Part shown: positions 1-7,133 of the stretch, one piece after another
Layout of the letters: every line of letters begins with the position of its first letter
How positions within the stretch are numbered: position 1 is the first letter of the stretch
From: WHSW01 sp036794585
GTDB taxonomy: Bacteria > Actinomycetota > Thermoleophilia > Solirubrobacterales > 70-9
Direction of reading: 5' to 3'
Length of the DNA stretch: 59,378 bases
NCBI GenBank assembly: GCA_036794585.1
Contig: DAIRGH010000002.1
Span: 1-59,378, forward strand
Notes under the pieces: model-generated
Databases searched by the model: none
Told to the model about the DNA's origin: nothing
The model's input: only the letters and a program-made list of their open reading frames with translations
Position numbers and translations under genes: made by a program

Positions 1-1
1 C

Positions 2-595
2 GGACTCTGGATCGTCGCCTGCGATTACGCCACCGGCCGGCGGGTCGCCTTCGGCCGCGCGGGCTCGCCGCCGGCCGAGCTCGCCGACGCCGTCGCGGCC
101 TCATGCGCGATCCCCGGCTTCTATCACCCGGTCGAGATCGGCGGCCGGCGCTACGTCGACGGCGGCATGTACTCGACCTCCAACCTCGACATCCTCCGCG
201 ACGAGCAGCTCGACCTGGTGGTCTGCCTGAACCCCACCTCGACCCTCCATCCGATCAGCATGCTCGACCCGCGCGAGTGGGGCTCGTTCCTGATGCGCCG
301 CGCCTCCGGCCGCCGGCTGGGCAGCGAGGCGAAGAAGCTCCGTGCTCGAGGCATTCCCGTCGTGCTGGTGCAGCCAACCGGCGAGGACCTCGAGACGATG
401 AGCCGCAACCTCATGAGCACCCGCAACCGCAACCGGGTGATCGAGGTCGCCCGGCGAACCGTCGCCGAGCAGCTTGCCGAGCCAAAGAACGCAGGGCTGC
501 TCGCCGAGCTGCCGCCCGGAGCCCCGGAGCGGATCGAGCGTCCTGCGGGCCCGCCGTCGGAGTGGCCGACGCTGCTCGACCTGCAGGCGGGCTAG
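2..595 (+). CDS. Patatin-like phospholipase, 5'-truncated by window edge
   Basis: This is the C-terminal part of a patatin-family (serine-aspartate dyad) acyl hydrolase, expected to deacylate phospholipids or other acyl esters. The reading frame is open from base 2, so the GxSxG nucleophile elbow lies upstream of the window. The visible part has the family block around the catalytic aspartate: ASCAIPGFYHPVEIGGRRY followed by VDGGMYSTSN, where the Asp of DGG is the second dyad residue. The tail resembles bacterial RssA/patatin proteins. A GTG- or ATG-initiated shorter gene (for example ATG at 167) would begin inside the active-site block and is not credible. The stop codon overlaps the stop of the convergent C1q-like gene by 4 bp. 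The family call is firm; the substrate is unknown. Confidence 0.85.
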   Translation, partial: GLWIVACDYATGRRVAFGRAGSPPAELADAVAASCAIPGFYHPVEIGGRRYVDGGMYSTSNLDILRDEQLDLVVCLNPTSTLHPISMLDPREWGSFLMRRASGRRLGSEAKKLRARGIPVVLVQPTGEDLETMSRNLMSTRNRNRVIEVARRTVAEQLAEPKNAGLLAELPPGAPERIERPAGPPSEWPTLLDLQAG

Positions 596-1305
596 GGCCC
601 GACCCAGAACATGTTGAACGTCGCGGCAAAGCCCGCCGCGGTGCTGGTGTTCAGGTCGCCGCCGGAGCCCTGCAGCGCCGTGAGCGTGATCACGTCGCCG
701 GCATCGAGCTCGAACAGGCCGGACACCGAGTGGCTCGTGCGAAAGCCTACGACCGCAGGCGTTTGGTCCTCGTCAAACCCGGCGGCACCGCCATTCACGT
801 TGATCTTCAGCGAACGGACACCGGCCCCAGCGCCCGTGTCCCACGTGATTCTGCCGCTGACCGCATAGACGCCGGGGACGACGATCGTCAGCGAGTCCGC
901 TGCGTTGTCGAACGTCACATCGGAGCTGAAGGCCACGCCAGAGAACGCAACCGGAGTGACCGTCATGTCCGTGAACGTCTGCGTCGACAGGGTCGTGATC
1001 TTGGCGTGCGGGAGTGCCTTCAACTGCGGCGAGCCGACCACTCCCTGTCCGAGCGCCGGGTTCGGAAAGGTGCCCTGGAGTGCTCCGCCAGCCGCCCCAG
1101 ACGGGGAAACGCCGGACAGCGTCGATTCGTCGACATCGGTTGCCGTGAGCGCGTCGTCCTTGACGTCCTTGGACTTGATCGCGGAGTCCTTGATCTGCTT
1201 GGAACCGACGCTGTTCTTCTGGAGCGCGTACGCGCCGCCGCCGAGCGCCACGAACAGCGCCACGACCGAGACGACATTGGCGAAGCTGAGACGAGACCGG
1301 ACCAT
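592..1305 (-). CDS. Secreted C1q/TNF-like domain protein with N-terminal signal anchor
   Basis: This 237-residue exported protein has a hydrophobic N-terminus (RLSFANVVSVVALFVALGGG) followed by a charged, repeat-like stalk (SKQIKDSAIKSKDVKDDALT). From about residue 110 a beta-rich domain resembles the globular C1q/TNF jelly roll, with PGVYAVSGRITWDTG and SGLFELDAGDVITL. This architecture is very common in Thermoleophilia, where its function is unknown; a trimeric cell-surface adhesin or matrix protein is the usual guess. I chose ATG at 1305 over the in-frame GTG at 1311 because GGGAGG sits five bases before the ATG and would touch the GTG. It is convergent with the patatin gene (4-bp overlap). 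No operon partner is evident. Confidence 0.8.
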   Translation of the reverse strand: MVRSRLSFANVVSVVALFVALGGGAYALQKNSVGSKQIKDSAIKSKDVKDDALTATDVDESTLSGVSPSGAAGGALQGTFPNPALGQGVVGSPQLKALPHAKITTLSTQTFTDMTVTPVAFSGVAFSSDVTFDNAADSLTIVVPGVYAVSGRITWDTGAGAGVRSLKINVNGGAAGFDEDQTPAVVGFRTSHSVSGLFELDAGDVITLTALQGSGGDLNTSTAAGFAATFNMFWVGP

Positions 1306-1370
1306 GCGCACCTCCCTGTGCGAGACAGAGCGATCCTCTCACCACCGCGGAGGGATGGCAAGCGGGCGAG

Positions 1371-2048
1371 TCAGCCGATCCGAATCGACGCGTAGGTCTC
1401 GCCGAGCTCGCCGGCGACCCAGCGCCAATCGCCGTCGGCGATCACGAACGCGTCGCCGGGCTGAGCGGGCTGGCGGTACTCGATCTCGACCGCGAGCGCC
1501 TCGGGTTCCGCTGCCGCGAGCTCCTCCTCGACGACTGCGAGGTAACTGGCGTTGTTCACGTGGCCCGCGGCATCGCAGTCGCTCGCCCGGAAACGCCACG
1601 AGCTGCGCGCCGCTTGCACGGGTGGCTCGGGGTGGCGCAGACGCACCTTCGCGTCGCGGCCCGCGGCGCTCTCGCGATAGACGTCTATGAACTCGGGCGG
1701 AAAGCGCAGCGGCCGCAGGGTCTGCGCGTCGAGCCACACCCACACGGCCACCGCCTCCACCGCGGCGCCGGCGGCTGAGATGGTCGTCCGTCGCTCCGCA
1801 GAGAAGCGCCCGATTCCCGTGCACCGCGTCAGCAGCGTCGTCTCCTCGCCGAAACGAGGAAAGCGGTCGATCCGAATCTGCGAGCGTCGCACGACCCACA
1901 GCCCGTCCCGCACCAGCCCAGCGTCGACCAGGTCGAGGTAGGCGATGTCGGCAAGCCAGCGCGCGATCGCGTCGAGCCGGACGCGGCCGGTGCCGACCGC
2001 GTCGGCGATTCCGGGCATCAGCGCCCGCTCGAAGACCCTGCCGGACAC
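1371..2048 (-). CDS. Acyl-ACP thioesterase-like hotdog protein
   Basis: This protein of 225 residues has two hotdog halves, like FatA/FatB-type acyl-ACP thioesterases, which release fatty acids by hydrolysing acyl thioesters. The N-terminal half has RLDAIARWLADIAYLDLVDA and a WVVRRSQIRIDRFPRFGEE block. The second half has the CDAAGHVNNASYLAVVEEEL motif, including the catalytic-region HVNN. The GTG at 2048 is preferred because it follows the stop of the carboxylase gene (2051-2053) by two bases, which implies translational coupling. An upstream start would lie inside that gene. It is therefore the last gene of the operon hydrolase - carboxylase alpha/gamma - thioesterase. Why a thioesterase follows a ketone carboxylase is unclear; it could act on an acyl-CoA product of the pathway. 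Confidence 0.8.
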   Translation of the reverse strand: MSGRVFERALMPGIADAVGTGRVRLDAIARWLADIAYLDLVDAGLVRDGLWVVRRSQIRIDRFPRFGEETTLLTRCTGIGRFSAERRTTISAAGAAVEAVAVWVWLDAQTLRPLRFPPEFIDVYRESAAGRDAKVRLRHPEPPVQAARSSWRFRASDCDAAGHVNNASYLAVVEEELAAAEPEALAVEIEYRQPAQPGDAFVIADGDWRWVAGELGETYASIRIG

Positions 2049-2050
2049 TC

Positions 2051-4840
2051 CTAGGGCAGCTCGCGACCGAGCCAGCCCCGGTAGAAGCCCTCGACGTCGG
2101 GCAGGAAGTCGTGGACGACCGGGTATCCCGGCGTCACCGCCTCGGTCTCGAGCAGCCTGCCCGAGACGGGGCAGTAGAACTCGCGCAGCTCCATCCACTC
2201 GGGGTCGCAGTGCGCCATCCGCGGATAGACCTCCTCGAGCAGCTCGTCGGAGTCGCGGACGAAGACCGGCGCGTGCGCCTTCCAGTTCTCGTCGAAGCGG
2301 CAGAAGTCATGGCCGGCGTCGGAGCGGATCACCAACTCGCCGTCGGAGCGGCGTCGGACGACATTGAGCGCCTCGCCCACCGGCAGCACGATGGGATCGT
2401 CGTAGTCGACCCGGTCCTGCAGGAGCGCGATCCACTTCTCGAACCGGTCGGGGTCCTTGTAGCCCGACTGGATCGCCTTCACCTCGCCGCGGCTCAGGCG
2501 CTCGTCGAGCAGCGCCTCCAGCGTCTCGCGCTCCAGCGGCTTGCCAGCGAGCGCCGGCGGCTCGACCTCCGCCACCTCCGATGCCGCCAAGAACTCGGCC
2601 GCCGACTCCGTAGGCGTCACCTTGCCCGGCTTCGCAACCAGGTCGGCCGGCAGCGTCGGCGTCTCGGCGTCGAAGGCGAAGTCGTCGGGCAGGTCCCAGA
2701 AGCCGCGGTACTCGGCCGCCCAGCGCGGCGACAGCTTCATCGACTCGGCATAGCCGACCTTGATCGCCGCGATCAGGTCGCCGGCAAGCACCCGCTCGCG
2801 CTGCTCGGTCCACCAGTCCTCGAACGGGCGGGCACGCTCGAGCCGGCGCCGCCGCGCTCCCTCGCGATCGGCGACCGCGTATACCCGCTCGGCGAACTCG
2901 GCGAGGATGTGGCCCTCGCCGACGTCGCGCTCGACCGCCTCGGCCGGGCGCTCGAGCGGGTCGCCGAGCCCGGCCGCGCCCTTCATCACCGAGTGGTAGA
3001 GGTCGCCGCTCGCGAACGGGGAGAGCATCGTGAAGTTGTCGAGCTTGAGCTCGCGCTCGCCGTCGATCGCGACCAGCGCCGGATCGTCGAACGGCCCGTC
3101 GGCGACCGGGTAGGCCTCCCCCGCCTTCGCCAGCTCGCCGAGGTTGTTGGCGCGGATGTTGTGGATGTAGGCGGTCGACCCGGGATAGCCGCCGAAGATC
3201 CCCTGCGAGGTGAACAGCCGGGTCGTGCCGAGGTTCTGCAGCTCCCAGAAGGGCGTGTTCCAGACCATCTGCAGCGACTCGAACGAGGAGCCGCCGCGGT
3301 GGCGTCCCGGTCCGCCGGTGTTGGGCTTGATGCGCCGCGACAGGTAGACCATCGGGCAGATCAGCTCCCACATCTCGACGTCGCCGGCGTCGCCCTCCGG
3401 ATTGAACATCGCCGCGCAGGTGTCGGTGCCGTCGAGCACGTACTTGGCCCCCATCCCCTGCGCGGCGATCTCGAAGTTCATGATCGCCGAGGAGTTGCCG
3501 TACTGGTCCACCCCGCCGCCCTGCACGACGTTGCCCGAGACCGAGTAGGCGCCGATCACCTCCTCGATGAACCCGCGCGACTGCAGTGCCCGCGAAAGCG
3601 TCCGCGGGTAGCCGGTGAAGGCGGGCTGCAGGAACGCCCACGCGATCCCGGTCGAGCCCTCCGCCTGGCCGAGGTTGGCGACCGACCCCTCGGGGAAGTT
3701 GGTCTCGACCGCGAAGTAGGCGCCGTCGTTGACCTTGTCGTTGCAGATCAGCGTCTGGGTGAACATCACCCAGATCGCGCCCTGCATCCCCGACGGCGTG
3801 CAGTTCATCGAATGCCACCCCCAGGCCGAGGAGCCGTCGAGGTCGAGCGCGTAGTCGCCGTCGCCGCCGATCCGGACCTCGAACGGCGCGTGCATGACGA
3901 AGTCGCGCCGCGCCCGCGCCGGCAGCTGCACCTTGTCGGCGTAGGTGATGTCCTGAAACGAGGCCGCGCGGTAGCGGCCCGGCACCGTCATCTCGCGGAT
4001 CCGCGACTTGAACGAGCGCCGTCCCTCCTCGATCACCTCGCGGCTGAAGGTCTTGAAAGCCTCGACGCCCTCCTCGAGCACGACCCGCTCGACCGCCTCG
4101 CGGATCATGTGACACCCGGCCAAGCGGGTGCGCTCGTCGAGCAGGTAGTACATCGGCGCCCGCGTCTGCTTCGCGCAGCGCTCCAGGTGCCAGCGGGCGA
4201 TCTCGTCGCCCTCGCCGATCTTCATGCACGGCAGGTCGATGCCGTCGTCCAGGCGATGCGTCGGGCCCACCGGAACCCCGCCCGGGGTCGAGGCGCCGAT
4301 GTCGAGCACGTGGGTGACGCCGCCGGCCCAGGCGATCAGTTCGTCCTCCCAGAAGATCGGCACGAACGTCTGCACGTCGGCGTTGTGGACGTCGCCGATC
4401 GTGGGGTCGTTGTTGGCGAAGATGTCGCCGGGCTTGATCCCGGGGTTGTCCTCATAGCCCTGGCGGACCATCCACTTGATCGCGTCCGACATCGTGTGGA
4501 CGTGGACGATGATCCCGGTCGAGAGCGCGATCGAATCGCCCTCGGGCGTGTAGAGGGCGAAGCAGAGCTCACCGAGCTCGCGCACGATCGGCGAGGCGGA
4601 GATGTTGAGCGCGGTCTCGCGTGCCGAGACCAAGCCCCCGCGCAGGCGCGAGAAGAGCTTCTCGTAGCCGATCGGGTCGGAGTCCTTCAACTCGAGAGCT
4701 CCGCCGAGACCGGCGTAGGCGCCTGTCTCGGCGAACAAGCGGTCGGAGTCGGCGAGCATCTCGTCGAGCCTGCTGCCGTCCCAGCCGATCGGCGCCGCGT
4801 CGCGCGGCTCGAGCTCGCGAGTGGCGTCGACGATCGCCAT
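2051..4840 (-). CDS. Acetone carboxylase-type alpha subunit fused to gamma subunit (hydantoinase B family)
   Basis: This 929-residue protein is predicted to be a catalytic part of an ATP-dependent ketone carboxylase (acetone + CO2 to acetoacetate in the archetype). Residues 1 to about 760 are a HyuB/AcxB-type alpha subunit, with GDIFANNDPTIGDVHNADVQ, TPGGVPVGPTHRLDDGIDLP and NTGGPGRHRGGSSFESLQMV. Residues about 786-929 match a free-standing acetone carboxylase gamma subunit (AcxC), including KWIALLQDRVDYDDPIVLP, PEWMELREFYCP and PGYPVVHDFLPD. The gamma-type zinc site looks eroded: the usual CxCGH is SDAGH here, and CPxC is CPVS. The matching beta/HyuA gene lies 2.3 kb away (7134-9296), separated by one opposite-strand gene. 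The hydrolase stop lies 10 bp upstream. Acetophenone or another ketone is an equally possible substrate. Confidence 0.85.
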   Translation of the reverse strand: MAIVDATRELEPRDAAPIGWDGSRLDEMLADSDRLFAETGAYAGLGGALELKDSDPIGYEKLFSRLRGGLVSARETALNISASPIVRELGELCFALYTPEGDSIALSTGIIVHVHTMSDAIKWMVRQGYEDNPGIKPGDIFANNDPTIGDVHNADVQTFVPIFWEDELIAWAGGVTHVLDIGASTPGGVPVGPTHRLDDGIDLPCMKIGEGDEIARWHLERCAKQTRAPMYYLLDERTRLAGCHMIREAVERVVLEEGVEAFKTFSREVIEEGRRSFKSRIREMTVPGRYRAASFQDITYADKVQLPARARRDFVMHAPFEVRIGGDGDYALDLDGSSAWGWHSMNCTPSGMQGAIWVMFTQTLICNDKVNDGAYFAVETNFPEGSVANLGQAEGSTGIAWAFLQPAFTGYPRTLSRALQSRGFIEEVIGAYSVSGNVVQGGGVDQYGNSSAIMNFEIAAQGMGAKYVLDGTDTCAAMFNPEGDAGDVEMWELICPMVYLSRRIKPNTGGPGRHRGGSSFESLQMVWNTPFWELQNLGTTRLFTSQGIFGGYPGSTAYIHNIRANNLGELAKAGEAYPVADGPFDDPALVAIDGERELKLDNFTMLSPFASGDLYHSVMKGAAGLGDPLERPAEAVERDVGEGHILAEFAERVYAVADREGARRRRLERARPFEDWWTEQRERVLAGDLIAAIKVGYAESMKLSPRWAAEYRGFWDLPDDFAFDAETPTLPADLVAKPGKVTPTESAAEFLAASEVAEVEPPALAGKPLERETLEALLDERLSRGEVKAIQSGYKDPDRFEKWIALLQDRVDYDDPIVLPVGEALNVVRRRSDGELVIRSDAGHDFCRFDENWKAHAPVFVRDSDELLEEVYPRMAHCDPEWMELREFYCPVSGRLLETEAVTPGYPVVHDFLPDVEGFYRGWLGRELP

Positions 4841-4850
4841 CGGTCCAACC

Positions 4851-5756
4851 TTAGGCGCTCGCGCGGGTTGCGGCGCGCTCGAAGTTGGCGACCAGCGCGT
4901 CGACGATCCGCGGCCAGGCCGCGGGCGGCAGGTCGTGGCCCATGCCTTCGATCACGACCAGCTCCGAGTCGGGGATCGCCGCCGCGGTCGCCTTGCCGCC
5001 GGAGACCCCGATCAGGGGGTCGATCGCGCCGTGGATTACGACGGTCGGGAGGTTCAGCTTCGCGAGCTGCGCGGTGCGATCACCCGAGGCGAGGATCGCG
5101 GCCAGCTGGCGCCCGGTGCCCTCTGGATAGACGCCGCGGTCGAAGGCGCGGGAGGCGATCTCGCGGACGAGGTCGTCGTCGCGCAACCCGTCGACCGAGC
5201 CGAGGACCTTGCGCCCCGCCACCGCGCCGTCGACGTAGGCCTGGCGCTCGATGGCCGGGCGCGACAGCAGCAGTTGGGTCGCCTCCTCGGTCGCCTCGCC
5301 GACCGAGCGGTCGCCGGTCGTCGACATGATCGAGGCGAGCGACAGAACCCGCTCGGGTAAGTCGATCGCGAGCTGCTGAGCGATCATCCCGCCGAGGGAG
5401 GCGCCGACGACGTGGGCGCGATCGATCCCGAGCGCATCGAGCAGGCCGGCGGTGTCGGCCGCCATGTCGGCCAGCAGGTACGGAGGCGTGGCGGGCTCGC
5501 CGCGCATCAGATCGCCGAGCTTCGACGGCGCGCCGTCGAGCCTGGTCGAGCGGCCGGCGTCGCGGTTGTCGAACCGGATCAGCAGGTAGCCGCGGGCCGC
5601 CAGCAGCCCGCAGAGCCCGTCGGGCCAGTGGATCAGCTGTGACCCCAAGCCCATGATCATCAGCACGGGAGGGTCACCCTGCTGACCGATCAGCTCGTAG
5701 GCAATCTCGACCTCGCCCACCCGGGCGAACTGCTCCCCTGATTCGGCGTCCGCCAT
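4851..5756 (-). CDS. Alpha/beta hydrolase
   Basis: This 301-residue alpha/beta-hydrolase fold enzyme carries VLMIMGLGSQLIHWPDGLC (oxyanion-side strand), the nucleophile elbow VVGASLGGM and a C-terminal catalytic histidine in VIEGMGHDLPP. It is closely related to the gene at 12112-13032: both share the GLGxQxIHW, RFDNRDxGRSTRL, GASxGGMIAQ and GMGHDLPPxxWP blocks, so they are paralogues. The family includes esterases, lipases and proline iminopeptidase-like enzymes. It begins the operon with the carboxylase alpha-gamma subunit (10 bp downstream), so ester or lactone hydrolysis in the same ketone pathway is a reasonable guess. The ATG at 5756 lies only 12 bp from the ATG of the divergent gene at 5769 and has little room for a leader, so both may be leaderless. 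Confidence 0.85.
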   Translation of the reverse strand: MADAESGEQFARVGEVEIAYELIGQQGDPPVLMIMGLGSQLIHWPDGLCGLLAARGYLLIRFDNRDAGRSTRLDGAPSKLGDLMRGEPATPPYLLADMAADTAGLLDALGIDRAHVVGASLGGMIAQQLAIDLPERVLSLASIMSTTGDRSVGEATEEATQLLLSRPAIERQAYVDGAVAGRKVLGSVDGLRDDDLVREIASRAFDRGVYPEGTGRQLAAILASGDRTAQLAKLNLPTVVIHGAIDPLIGVSGGKATAAAIPDSELVVIEGMGHDLPPAAWPRIVDALVANFERAATRASA

Positions 5757-5768
5757 ACCCTTCAGCCG

Positions 5769-7133
5769 ATGAAAGCTATCGGAGCCCTGGTGGCGACCTG
5801 CGCGGTTGTGGCCTGCGCCCTGCTCGCCAGCGCGTCGGCGGCACCGCCGGCGTCGCAGAAGCAGCGAGCCAAGCACGAGCTGGCCACCTGCTTCTGGGAG
5901 GGGCCGATCTCGATGAAGCGGCCGACGACGCGTGGCTTCGACGGGCGCTACTTCAACTTCCCCGAGGAGTCGGCGACCTACTGGATGTCGAGGTTCTCGC
6001 TTCCCGAAGGCGCGAAGCTCGTCCTGCAGGGCCGCTATCCGCACGCGCGCTACATCTCGCTCAACTCCTATTCCGACGCCGCCCCGACCGACACCCTCAG
6101 CGACGTCGCGATCGAGCCGAAACCCGGATCGGGCAATCCGTTCGTCCCCGGCAACCGCCGTGACCTTCACAAACGCGGATGGCAGGTCACGGTCCTCGAC
6201 GAGCCCCGCCCCGCCGAGCGGGCGCCCAACACCCTGTATGCGCGGCCCGCGGCCACCGACGTCGGCGCCGCGATCGAGGTCTTCTACCGCGTCTACGAGC
6301 CCGATCGCGGCTTCAACCGGTTCCTGGGCGGGACCAAGCTGCCGCGCCCCGAGCTTCACAGCTCCGACGGTGGCGTCGTTCGCGGCCAGGAAGCCTGCGC
6401 CGCCGTCAACCACCCCAATCGCGAGATCACCGTCGACACGACGCCGGAGGAGCAGTGGGAGACCGCTCGCGCCACCCCGCCGTGTGACGGCGAGACCAAT
6501 CCGGCGTACGACCCCCCGCGCTGGGAGCGCTTCTTCACCTACGAGTTCGCCGCTCTCTCGGTGCTCACCGACTGCACCGAGGCCGGCCGCGAGGCCCGCC
6601 GCGCCGACACGCCCGAGCCCGAGGGTGGCAACTACTCCAATCGCGACAGCGCCTACATCTACAGCCACCTTGCGCAGGAGTTCGGCCCGGTGCTCGTGGT
6701 CACCGGCAAGCTGCCGCGCACGCCTCAGACGCGCGGCGGTCCGACCGTCATGCCCCGCGGCGAGATGCGCTTCTGGTCGCTCTGCACCGGTGAGTCGCGG
6801 GTGACCACCTTCACCCCCGACTGCCTCTCGGATCGCCAGGTCCTGCGCCGCAGCGGCCGCCACTACACGATCGCGGTCAGCAAGCGAGCCGACCGTCCGG
6901 CGAATGCCGACCGCGATTGCGGCGTCGCATGGCTCGACTGGGGCGAGCGCGGCGACGGCGTCGGCGACAGCGGCTACGGCCTGCTGATCATGCGCAACAT
7001 GCTCGTCTCGCCGGACTTCGCGCACGCAATTCAGCGTGTCGATGAGGCCGGGACCGAGCCCGAGGCGATGGGCGAGTACTTCCCGACCGCGGCGTACTCC
7101 TCGGTCGAGGACTTCGAAGCGCGCGGCTGCTAG
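5769..7133 (+). CDS. Uncharacterised secreted protein, cysteine-rich
   Basis: This 454-residue protein has a clear signal peptide (MKAIGALVATCAVVACALLA, cleavage probably after the ASA of ASASAAPPAS) and no further membrane segment. The mature part has about eight cysteines spread along its length (TCFWEG, EACAAV, PPCDGE, TDCTEA, SLCTGE, PDCLSD, RDCGVA, terminal RGC), which suggests disulfides in an extracellular domain. Recurring aromatic motifs such as YISLNSYSD and AYIYSHLAQEFGPVLVVTGK suggest a beta-sandwich. I do not recognise the family. It sits alone on the plus strand between the two acetone carboxylase loci and ends at the base before the beta-subunit gene ends, with zero intergenic bases. 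It may be an insertion that split a single ancestral carboxylase operon. Confidence 0.75.
   Translation: MKAIGALVATCAVVACALLASASAAPPASQKQRAKHELATCFWEGPISMKRPTTRGFDGRYFNFPEESATYWMSRFSLPEGAKLVLQGRYPHARYISLNSYSDAAPTDTLSDVAIEPKPGSGNPFVPGNRRDLHKRGWQVTVLDEPRPAERAPNTLYARPAATDVGAAIEVFYRVYEPDRGFNRFLGGTKLPRPELHSSDGGVVRGQEACAAVNHPNREITVDTTPEEQWETARATPPCDGETNPAYDPPRWERFFTYEFAALSVLTDCTEAGREARRADTPEPEGGNYSNRDSAYIYSHLAQEFGPVLVVTGKLPRTPQTRGGPTVMPRGEMRFWSLCTGESRVTTFTPDCLSDRQVLRRSGRHYTIAVSKRADRPANADRDCGVAWLDWGERGDGVGDSGYGLLIMRNMLVSPDFAHAIQRVDEAGTEPEAMGEYFPTAAYSSVEDFEARGC

Noticed and set aside
2111..5329. A 3.2-kb open frame on the plus strand opposite the carboxylase gene
   Set aside because: Its product is Arg/Leu/Val-rich with no domain, and it is the complement of a well-supported gene. 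Long antisense frames are normal at this GC content.
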